Shown in pieces: positions 8,356-15,387 of a DNA stretch of 64,000 bases. Below the pieces are notes generated by a model. That model ran no database searches and was not told the origin of the DNA. It was given only the letters and a program-made list of their open reading frames with translations. Every line of letters starts with the position of its first letter. Position 1 is the stretch's first letter. Position numbers and translations under genes: made by a program. This DNA is from Marinobacter sp. NP-4(2019) (GTDB taxonomy: Bacteria > Pseudomonadota > Gammaproteobacteria > Pseudomonadales > Oleiphilaceae), in assembly GCF_003994855.1 (NCBI RefSeq), contig NZ_CP034142.1, positions 3,038,001 to 3,102,000 of the forward strand. Direction: 5' to 3'.

Positions 8356-9204
8356 TTACTTCTCCAGGTATTCACCCAATGTTAACTCCAGCTGGCTTTG
8401 CCAGGTTGGGAGCTGGATATTGAGGGCTTGTTCCAGTTTTGCTACGTCCATCCTTGAGTTCAGCGGGCGCTCTGCGGGAGTTGGGTAATCGCTGGTCGGG
8501 ATGGGGATTACTTTTGTGCTTTTTCCGGCCAAGTGGAAGATTTCTGTCGCGAAGTCTTGCCAGCTGGCTTCGCCTTGGGGGGCAAGGTGGTAGAGGCCGC
8601 TTTTAAGATTGCTGTGTATGGCCAGTGCCGTTACCTGGGCGATGAGCCTCGCCGGCGTGGGGGCGCCGATCTGATCCGCCACTATGTTGAGTTCGGTTTT
8701 GCTTTCGGCCAGGCGCAGCATGGTTTTCATGAAGTTGTTGCCACGGGCGCTGTAGACCCAGCTGGTGCGGAAGATGAGGTGATCCGCGCCACTTTGTTCG
8801 ATGGCCTGGTCGCCCTGGAGTTTGGTTTCGCCGTAGTGGCTCAGGGGGCCAGTGGCGCTAGTTTCCTTCCACGGGGTTTTACCTGTGCCCGGGTAGACGT
8901 AATCGCTGCTGTAGTGGATCAGCCGGGCGCTGTTCGCAGCGGCGTATTGGGCCAACTGCTTCGGCAGGCCAGCGTTGAGGCGTTCGGCTTCTGCCTTCTG
9001 GTCTTCAGCGGCGTCTACAGCTGTCCAGGCGGCGGCGTTCACGATCAGGTTTGGTCTGGTATTGACCAGGTACTGGTTAACGGCTTGATGATCCGACAGG
9101 TTCAGCTCTTCCCTGCCCGGGGCGCTGATGGTGCCCAAGGGGGAAAGGGTCCGGTGCAGTTCAAAGCCGGTTTGGCCTGTTTTCCCCAGGAGTAGAATGT
9201 TCAC
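8356..9204 (-). CDS. rfbD: dTDP-4-dehydrorhamnose reductase
   Basis: This SDR-family RmlD reduces dTDP-4-dehydro-L-rhamnose to dTDP-L-rhamnose with NAD(P)H. I choose the GTG start at 9204. The NAD-binding loop ILLLGKTGQTGFELHR then sits at the very N-terminus as usual, and the start overlaps the rfbB stop as GTGA, a common coupling arrangement. The open frame extends a further 18 codons upstream, but those residues match nothing and lie within rfbB. YSSDYVYPGT and the Tyr-x3-Lys pair in SHYGETKLQGDQ are visible. The protein is then 282 residues, near the family norm. Confidence 0.93.
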   Translation of the reverse strand: MNILLLGKTGQTGFELHRTLSPLGTISAPGREELNLSDHQAVNQYLVNTRPNLIVNAAAWTAVDAAEDQKAEAERLNAGLPKQLAQYAAANSARLIHYSSDYVYPGTGKTPWKETSATGPLSHYGETKLQGDQAIEQSGADHLIFRTSWVYSARGNNFMKTMLRLAESKTELNIVADQIGAPTPARLIAQVTALAIHSNLKSGLYHLAPQGEASWQDFATEIFHLAGKSTKVIPIPTSDYPTPAERPLNSRMDVAKLEQALNIQLPTWQSQLELTLGEYLEK

Positions 9205-10304
9205 TCCCCTGCCCCCAGGCGCTCGCGTTGGTAGCTGCCGTCTTGTACTCGTTGGCACCAGTCAAGGTTATCCAGGTACCACTGGACGGTTTTTCGGATA
9301 CCGGTTTCGAAGGTTTCTTCAGGGACCCAGTCAAGTTCGTTCTGGATCTTGCTGGCGTCTATGGCGTAGCGCATGTCGTGGCCGGGGCGGTCTTTTACGT
9401 TGGTGATCTGGTCCCGGTAGCTGCGTTCCTGTGGCCGTAGTTGCTGGAGGATGTCGCAGATGGTGTGAACTACCTCGATGTTCTGTTTTTCGTTGTGACC
9501 GCCGATATTGTATGTTTCGCCCGGACTTCCTTCTGTAACCACTTTGTAGAGGGCCCGGGCGTGGTCTTCTACGTAAAGCCAGTCACGGATTTGGTCGCCT
9601 TTGCCGTAAACCGGGAGCGGCTTGCCTTCCAGGGCGTTGAGGATCATCAACGGGATCAGTTTTTCCGGGAAGTGGTATGGGCCGTAGTTGTTGGAACAAT
9701 TTGTTACCAGTACCGGCAGGCCATAGGTTCGGTGCCAGGCTCGCACGAGGTGGTCTGAGCTGGCTTTGCTGGCGCTGTAGGGACTGCTTGGAGTATAGGG
9801 GGTTTGTTCGGTGAAAAGAGGCAAGCTCCCCCTCTCCCCCAGCCCCTCTCCCACGAGGGGAGAGGGGAGTTCATTCGGGTGCGTCAGGTCGCCGTAGACT
9901 TCGTCTGTGCTTATGTGGTGGAAGCGGAAGTTTGCCTTTTTGGTCTCTTCCAGGGATTGCCAGTATTGGCGGGTGGCTTCCAGCAGGGTGTAGGTGCCTA
10001 CGATGTTGGTTTCAATGAACTCTGCAGGGCCGTCTATGGAGCGGTCTACGTGGCTTTCGGCGGCCAGATGCATGATGGCGTCTGGCTGGTGTTGGGCCAG
10101 CACGCGGTCTACCTCAGCACGGTTGCAGATGTCGACCTGTTCGAAGTTGTAGCGAGGGCTGTCGCTGACTTCGGCCAGGGACTCCAGGTTGCCGGCGTAG
10201 GTGAGTTTGTCCAGATTGACCACTTCATCGCTGGTGTTGTTGATGATGTGGCGGATGACGGCGGAGCCGATGAAGCCGGCGCCGCCTGTGACGAGTAGTT
10301 TCAT
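9201..10304 (-). CDS. rfbB: dTDP-glucose 4,6-dehydratase with in-frame repeat insertion
   Basis: The 367-residue RmlB converts dTDP-glucose to dTDP-4-keto-6-deoxyglucose with tightly bound NAD. It has the N-terminal GGAGFIGSAVIRHI loop, catalytic STDEVYGDL near residue 143, the YSASKASSDHLVRAWHRTYG Tyr-x3-Lys segment, and NCSNNYGPYHFPEKLIPL. Right after VYGDL there is an extra stretch, LPSPLVGEGLGERGSLP, not expected in RmlB. It is translated from a palindromic repeat at 9823-9871 and explains why the protein is some 12-17 residues longer than usual. The reading frame is kept and all catalytic residues are present, so the enzyme is probably active. Confidence 0.95.
   Translation of the reverse strand: MKLLVTGGAGFIGSAVIRHIINNTSDEVVNLDKLTYAGNLESLAEVSDSPRYNFEQVDICNRAEVDRVLAQHQPDAIMHLAAESHVDRSIDGPAEFIETNIVGTYTLLEATRQYWQSLEETKKANFRFHHISTDEVYGDLTHPNELPSPLVGEGLGERGSLPLFTEQTPYTPSSPYSASKASSDHLVRAWHRTYGLPVLVTNCSNNYGPYHFPEKLIPLMILNALEGKPLPVYGKGDQIRDWLYVEDHARALYKVVTEGSPGETYNIGGHNEKQNIEVVHTICDILQQLRPQERSYRDQITNVKDRPGHDMRYAIDASKIQNELDWVPEETFETGIRKTVQWYLDNLDWCQRVQDGSYQRERLGAGE
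9823..9871. repeat. GC-rich palindromic repeat inside rfbB
   Basis: A pyrimidine-rich run (CTCCCCCTCTCCCCC, then CCCCTCTCCCAC) is followed by its purine complement (GAGGGGAGAGGGGAG), forming an imperfect palindrome. It is of the type that gives SPLVGEGLGERG-like peptides when translated, a repeat known to recur in many proteobacterial genomes. Here it is in frame in the rfbB coding sequence. Confidence 0.75.
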
Positions 10305-10320
10305 GGTATCGAGTCTTTAT

Positions 10321-12537
10321 TTACTCTGATTTGTAAGCGTAGTTGTAGTACCCATAATAGCCGTAGCTCGTTGCCGCTTTCTTTTCCATGGCATTAAGGA
10401 TAGTGCCTTTCAGGGTAACCCCTCCCGTAGCCAGGCGGTTTTCCGCAATCTGGATTTCTTTCGGCGTGTTCACTCCGAAACGGACAACCATGAGTGTGGT
10501 ACCACACAGCTTGCCGACAATAGCGGCATCGGTTACTGCCAGGATCGGCGGGGTGTCGATGATCACCAGATCGAAATGTTCACTCAGGTAATCCAGGAAT
10601 TCGGTGAAGCGCGCCTGCATCAATAGTTCGGAAGGATTGGGCGGAGCACTTCCGCGGCTGACCCAGTTGAGCCCATCCATTTCTGTACCACGAATGGCTT
10701 GGTTAAACTCCAGCTTTCCGGAGAGCACCTCGGAAAGTCCGTCATGGGCCGTCTGATTAAAGACTTCGTGCACGTGGCCTTTACGCATGTCTCCATCAAC
10801 CACCACCACTTTCTGACCTGCTTGTGCACAAACACCCGCCAGGTTGGCAGACATAAAGCTCTTACCGATTCCGGGGCTGGGGCCGGTGATTACCAGGCGA
10901 TTATCGCTACCTTCCATCATTGCGAAATGCAAGGAGGTGCGCAGGCTGCGGATGGCCTCGATGGAGAGATCGGCCGGGTTTCGCACTGCCAAAAGGCCTT
11001 CTTTAACGGAGCCTTTGTGGCGGCGCTTGCCGGGCGCTCTGCTTTTATTCGCAAGGCGTTTCTCTTCCTCGGAAAGCGGCACCGTCGCGTATACCGGCAG
11101 GTCCAGCTCTTCGAGCTGTTCCGGGGATACAATACCCCGATTAAAGGCGGCCCGCAGCAACACGATCACCATGGCCAGCAGCAGACCACTCATGCCTGCA
11201 ACGGCCACAATCAGGTTACGGCGGGGGGCCACCTGCCCCTGGGTGACGGCATCATCCAGAATGCGCACATTGCCCACGGTGCCGGCACGAACCAGGCGCA
11301 GTTCCTGCATACGGTTGAGCAGCTGCACGTAGATTTCCTGGGTTACCTCCACATCCCGGCTCAAGCGCAGTACCTGTTGCTGGGTTTCCGGGAGGTTGTC
11401 GGTGCGCTCTTCCAGCCGGGCTTTTTCCCGCAGCAGTTGGTCTTTCTTTTCCAACAAGGAACGGTACACCGGGTGATTGGGAGTAAAGCGGCGCGCCAGT
11501 TCGGATTCCTGAAGCTCAAGCTCGTTCAAGCTGGCTTCGATGCGCACCAGACTGTCGAGGGCGTTCTGGGTTTCGAAACTCAGGTCTATGCTGTCGCTCT
11601 GTAACCGATATTCGTTCAGGCGGTTTTCCGCCTTGTTAAGCTGTTCACGGATTTTCGGTACCTGCTCTTCCAGGAATTCCAGGCTTTTTTCCGCTTCGGC
11701 GGCTTGCCGTGCGATGTTCTGGGTGAGGAATACCTGGTTGGTGGTATTCAGACTTCGAACCAGCTCCTGTTTGTCTGCCCCCTGTAGGGTCAGGCGAAGG
11801 ATGCCGGTGTCCTTGCCCTGCGGGCTTATTTGCAGGCGGTTCTTCAGGCCATTAATGGCAGACAGCCGGCTCTTCTTAACAACCGTGAAGCTGGCCCCGA
11901 CCGGAGCGCTCACCTCGGCTACCGTGAGTTCCAGCCAGGGTTCGTCGACAACCAGTTTCTGACCGACCCTGCCCTGCCCCAGTTGACTCCCTTCTGCGTC
12001 TTTCAACAGGTAGCGGCCATTGCCCAAAGATTCGAGTGTGAATTTCAGCGTACTGCTTTCGTGGCTGGCGACCAGTTCGCTAATGTGCAGGGTTTCGCCA
12101 GCCCATACAGAGGCTTTCCCCTCCATAAAACCCGGGCGTGCGAAGCCCTCACGGCGCAGCCAGTCACCAATAATGGGAAGGCTGTCGGGCTGTATTTCGA
12201 TATCCAGGTCCGTCTGGTCGACTACCTGGCCCAGAATCATCCGAGAGCGGAGTATTTCGATTTCGGTACTGGTGCTGGACTCTTGCTGGCCAAGCAACTC
12301 CGACATATCAGTCCCAGGCATAGTCCCGGACTTTTTCTCCACCTGAACCAGGGCATCAGCCTGGTAGATTGGGGTGGACAGAGTTGCGTAGATAAGACCG
12401 GCCACAGCGAAGACCACGGTGAGTATGGCAATGAAAATTCTGTGGTCCCACAGGCTGCCAAGCAAAAAGCCGATGTCGATTTCGTCGTCGTTTTGGCGGA
12501 TCTGACTACCGGAGGGGGTGGTACTTGGTTCGCTCAT
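10321..12537 (-). CDS. wzc: Polysaccharide co-polymerase / BY-kinase (Wzc-like)
   Basis: This 738-residue inner-membrane bacterial tyrosine kinase controls chain length and export. It has an N-terminal Wzz domain with a first helix near residues 32-52, a long periplasmic coiled-coil region (about 260-400), a second helix near 436-456, and a cytosolic kinase. The kinase carries Walker A TGPSPGIGKSFMSANLAG, Walker A' VVVVDGDMRKGHV and Walker B LVIIDTPPILAV. The C-terminal tail YGYYGYYNYAYKSE is the autophosphorylated tyrosine cluster. It follows the Wzb-like phosphatase by 16 bases, the usual kinase/phosphatase pair. Confidence 0.95.
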   Translation of the reverse strand: MSEPSTTPSGSQIRQNDDEIDIGFLLGSLWDHRIFIAILTVVFAVAGLIYATLSTPIYQADALVQVEKKSGTMPGTDMSELLGQQESSTSTEIEILRSRMILGQVVDQTDLDIEIQPDSLPIIGDWLRREGFARPGFMEGKASVWAGETLHISELVASHESSTLKFTLESLGNGRYLLKDAEGSQLGQGRVGQKLVVDEPWLELTVAEVSAPVGASFTVVKKSRLSAINGLKNRLQISPQGKDTGILRLTLQGADKQELVRSLNTTNQVFLTQNIARQAAEAEKSLEFLEEQVPKIREQLNKAENRLNEYRLQSDSIDLSFETQNALDSLVRIEASLNELELQESELARRFTPNHPVYRSLLEKKDQLLREKARLEERTDNLPETQQQVLRLSRDVEVTQEIYVQLLNRMQELRLVRAGTVGNVRILDDAVTQGQVAPRRNLIVAVAGMSGLLLAMVIVLLRAAFNRGIVSPEQLEELDLPVYATVPLSEEEKRLANKSRAPGKRRHKGSVKEGLLAVRNPADLSIEAIRSLRTSLHFAMMEGSDNRLVITGPSPGIGKSFMSANLAGVCAQAGQKVVVVDGDMRKGHVHEVFNQTAHDGLSEVLSGKLEFNQAIRGTEMDGLNWVSRGSAPPNPSELLMQARFTEFLDYLSEHFDLVIIDTPPILAVTDAAIVGKLCGTTLMVVRFGVNTPKEIQIAENRLATGGVTLKGTILNAMEKKAATSYGYYGYYNYAYKSE

Positions 12538-12553
12538 TTGTTGCTCTTGCTCA

Positions 12554-12988
12554 TTATTTTAGCTTGGGCAGCCAGGCCTGTACGGAGTCCTGGAGCATTT
12601 GGTGCACGTGTTCAAAGGCTTCGCGGCTTTTTTTATAGGGGTCCGGGATGTCCGGTTTGCCGGGTAACCAATGGGTAAGCAGCATGGTTTTGCCGGCAGC
12701 GGTCGGATCTTGGGCCCTGACCTGGGCGCGTTGGCCTTCGCTCATCACCAGGATCAGATCTGCGCGGCGGAGCTGTTCGGTGGTGACTTGTCGTGCCCGG
12801 TGCTCAGTCAGGTCTAGCCTCGCTCGCTGGGCCAATTCGGCGGCGGTCGGGTCGGCTTCATGGTCCACCAGCGCGCCCAGCCCGGCGGATTCTATGGTTT
12901 TGCCGGGCAAGTTGGCTTTCAGCAGGGCTTCGGCCACGGGGCTGCGGCAGATATTACCCACGCAAAGTACTAAAATGTGGTTAAACAT
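12554..12988 (-). CDS. wzb: Low-molecular-weight protein tyrosine phosphatase (Wzb-like)
   Basis: The 144-residue enzyme has the P-loop VLCVGNICRSPVAEALL (Cys-x5-Arg with the following Ser) at residues 7-23 and the general-acid loop PDIPDPYKKSREAFE near 113. This family removes phosphate from the tyrosine tail of Wzc and so sets the cycle of polymer assembly. It lies between wza and wzc, spaced by 9 and 16 bases, the canonical wza-wzb-wzc order. Confidence 0.95.
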   Translation of the reverse strand: MFNHILVLCVGNICRSPVAEALLKANLPGKTIESAGLGALVDHEADPTAAELAQRARLDLTEHRARQVTTEQLRRADLILVMSEGQRAQVRAQDPTAAGKTMLLTHWLPGKPDIPDPYKKSREAFEHVHQMLQDSVQAWLPKLK

Positions 12989-12997
12989 GGTCTTGCC

Positions 12998-14116
12998 CTA
13001 TTCCCCGAGGTTAAGCGCCCGATCACCCAGGAACAGTGCAGTGAATGACGGCACCAGCAAAGACACGACACGATTCCAGCGGGCCAGAGGGGCAGCGGTT
13101 ACGTACACGAGGTCTCTGTTTTCCAGAGTGAAGCTGTCCGCCATCACCATCGCGGTGGCGTCTTTCAGGTTCAGTTGGTAGAGATCGATCAGAGTATCAC
13201 TGTCGGGGCCTGCCTCTTCAGATCGGCGCACTACAAACACGCCAGTGGCACTCGACTGGCGCTCGTTCAGGCCACCTACGTTGGAAATGGCTTCTGCCAG
13301 CGAGAGTCCATTACGGCCCATGGGTAATGTTTGGGTTTTAGCTACCTCACCCAACACAAAGACCTTGCGATCGTTACCCAGTGGAACGTTAATGACATCC
13401 CCGCTTTTTAGCAGCACGTTGTGGTGTTTATTGCCTTTTTCGAACACGTCTTTCAAGGACAGTGTGTAGTCACGCCCATTCCGGGTCAGTATGACATGGC
13501 GCCAGTCGCCATTCTCTTCCAGGCCACCAGCCTGACTGATGGCGTCAACCAGGCGAGTGGGAACGTTGGTGAGAGGGTAAACGCCCGGTTCATCCACTGC
13601 GCCGCTTACGTATATGCGCTGGCTGCGGAAAGCAGCGACAGACACATCAACCTGTGGGGACTCCAGATAAGCAGAGAGGCGTTCCGCAACTTCTTCCCTT
13701 ACTTTCTGGGTGGTTTTTCCAGCGACGTTTACGTAACCGATGTACGGGTAATAAATATCGCCATTTTCGTTAACGACATTCCCGGATTCCTGGGAACTGC
13801 GCTCAGAACCTGCGGGGATGGTGAGCTCCGGGTGGTCCCAAACCGTAATTTGCAGTACGTCACCAATACCAATGCGATATTGGAAATCACTGTCTTTCAG
13901 TAGCAATTCTTCAGGTGGAAGCGGCACTTCGGCGACGATTGCCTCACGCAGATTGGCTGGACCAATGCGGCTCACTTTCACCAGATGACTGAAGTCTTCC
14001 TCTGGCTGGTTTTTATAATCGGAAGTCCAGCCGCCGGCACTGATGTGTGAACCAGGGGCAAAGGCGCAGCCTTGCAGGACTAGCAGGGCCAGGGGAATCA
14101 GAATCCTCAATACCAT
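12998..14116 (-). CDS. wza: Polysaccharide export outer-membrane lipoprotein (Wza-like)
   Basis: This forms the outer-membrane secretion channel for the polymer. I choose the ATG at 14116 (MVLRILIPLALLVLQGCAFA), which gives a signal peptide with lipobox LQGC. The frame is open up to 14200, but that extension would run into the terminator hairpin at 14186-14214. The mature protein has a Poly_export domain (YRIGIGDVLQITVWDHPEL near 80) and SLBB repeats (VYVSGAV-type strand, then KVFVLGEVAKTQTLPM). It ends near MVSLLVPSFTALFLGDRALN-type amphipathic sequence, as expected for the Wza C-terminal helix. wzb follows by 9 bases. Confidence 0.93.
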   Translation of the reverse strand: MVLRILIPLALLVLQGCAFAPGSHISAGGWTSDYKNQPEEDFSHLVKVSRIGPANLREAIVAEVPLPPEELLLKDSDFQYRIGIGDVLQITVWDHPELTIPAGSERSSQESGNVVNENGDIYYPYIGYVNVAGKTTQKVREEVAERLSAYLESPQVDVSVAAFRSQRIYVSGAVDEPGVYPLTNVPTRLVDAISQAGGLEENGDWRHVILTRNGRDYTLSLKDVFEKGNKHHNVLLKSGDVINVPLGNDRKVFVLGEVAKTQTLPMGRNGLSLAEAISNVGGLNERQSSATGVFVVRRSEEAGPDSDTLIDLYQLNLKDATAMVMADSFTLENRDLVYVTAAPLARWNRVVSLLVPSFTALFLGDRALNLGE

Positions 14117-14177
14117 AGTTGTAATGCCGGGACTTTTGTTGGTTATAGAGCCAATAATAACGCCTGTTTTATTCGAA

Positions 14178-14214
14178 ACTACAAACAAAGGGGCTGGCAA
14201 AGCCAGCCCCTTTG
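14178..14214 (-). terminator. Rho-independent terminator between lipoprotein gene and wza
   Basis: A perfect 13-bp stem with a 3-base loop (CAAAGGGGCTGGC / GCCAGCCCCTTTG) spans 14186-14214. On the minus strand it is followed by TTTGT and further T-rich sequence. It would stop transcription after the lipoprotein gene at 14236. RNA polymerase modified by RfaH could read through it into wza. Confidence 0.8.
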
Positions 14215-14235
14215 TGACGCTTTAGCCGCAGTTGA

Positions 14236-15171
14236 TCAGCTGCCGGTAGCGCCTGTTGCGCCGGTCGGTTCTTCTTCCTCGACCAATTCTTCGATGATCG
14301 CTTTGACGATTTCATCCACAGCGGCCTGCTCTTCGATCTCCTCGACAGTCGGGACCGCGGGCACAACCTCACTCACGATAACATCTGCCAGCGCTTCTTT
14401 CAGCTCAGGCAATGCCAGGCCAGCGGTGTCGTTGTCGACGGCCTGTTTGACGTCGGTTGCATTCAGCTTGTTGACCAGGGCACCAAAGGCTGCAGTCTCG
14501 TTGCCATTGGAGTTGGCATTGGCTTGCGGTACCAGGGTGGCAATCTGCTGGCTCAGCACCTGGTTCACCAGGTGAAGCTTGGCAGCGCTAGTTTGCGCTT
14601 CCTCGGAAGTGCTGCCATCGGTCTTGGCGGCAATCGGGTCAAAGGCCGTAAGGTCCACACCGGAAACACCCAGTTCGGTTGCAAGCTCATCAGCTGCGCT
14701 CGCCTTGAGGCTTGCCAGGCTGGCTGTTGAGCCTTCTGCCAGAGCTTTCTCAACCTTCGCCTGGATGATGGTGCTGAAGCCGCTGATGGCTTTGCTGCCG
14801 GCCGGCGCCAGGAACTTGAGGTTGCTGTCAACCGAGGCACCGTCGTCTTCATCGATGGTGCTGGACGCCACCTGGAGAACCAATGGCAGTTGCACCTGGA
14901 CATCCGTCAGGGAGTCCAAAGTGAACACGCCGCCGTCACCGGTGGTGGTTCTGGGCTCGCCAAGGTCACACGCCTTGTTGAGGTTTTCATCAACACATAC
15001 CACGGCGTTCTTGAGGTAGCCGTCGTATGCGAAGCCTTCACTGGAGCCATCGGCGCCACCATCCGACGAGGAGCCGCTACTGGATGAACACCCTACAATC
15101 GCCATCGTCGGAGCCAGAATAGCTGCGACGGCCAGGTTGCGTGAAAACGTTCCTTTTTTAAATTGACTCAT
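14236..15171 (-). CDS. Hypothetical lipoprotein of the exopolysaccharide locus
   Basis: This 311-residue protein has a signal peptide ending in the lipobox MAIVGCSSSSGSSSDGG, followed by a Ser/Gly linker typical of surface-anchored lipoproteins. Residues 48-100 (KNAVVCVDENLNKACDLGEP) include an EF-hand-like Asp/Asn segment with two cysteines and resemble a carboxypeptidase-regulatory-like fold. The rest is Ala-rich and helical. The tail is very acidic and ends GATGATGS. It lies between yjbH and wza and has a strong terminator after it. I do not recognise a precise family. A role in polymer secretion or surface attachment is inference from position. Confidence 0.75.
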   Translation of the reverse strand: MSQFKKGTFSRNLAVAAILAPTMAIVGCSSSSGSSSDGGADGSSEGFAYDGYLKNAVVCVDENLNKACDLGEPRTTTGDGGVFTLDSLTDVQVQLPLVLQVASSTIDEDDGASVDSNLKFLAPAGSKAISGFSTIIQAKVEKALAEGSTASLASLKASAADELATELGVSGVDLTAFDPIAAKTDGSTSEEAQTSAAKLHLVNQVLSQQIATLVPQANANSNGNETAAFGALVNKLNATDVKQAVDNDTAGLALPELKEALADVIVSEVVPAVPTVEEIEEQAAVDEIVKAIIEELVEEEEPTGATGATGS

Positions 15172-15303
15172 AATAGCCTCTTAATCTCCTGAATGAGCTT
15201 TCGCACGTTTTGGTTATTGCTTCTTGATGTTGGCTGCGCCACGACTGTACTGCGACACCCTGACGTTTATTGGCCTCCAATAGGCCTGTTTTGCTCCCAC
15301 TAT

Positions 15304-15349
15304 AGGCAAGTGAGGTTAAAACGCAATCACACTTTGTTTCTACTTGCCT
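15304..15349. other. Intergenic inverted repeat upstream of the lipoprotein gene
   Basis: The 216-base gap between yjbH and the lipoprotein gene holds an 8-bp inverted repeat (AGGCAAGT / ACTTGCCT) with a 30-base spacer. It may be an operator or a leader-RNA structure. No convincing promoter boxes were seen. Confidence 0.25.
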
Positions 15350-15387
15350 TGAATTTTATGGCTTTTCGGGCCACGCCACCGGCCCGG

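Noticed and set aside
15361..15387. Terminator after yjbH (CGGGCC/GGCCCG stem)
   Set aside because: The stem is short with an 8-base loop and is followed by A-rich, not T-rich, sequence on the minus strand.
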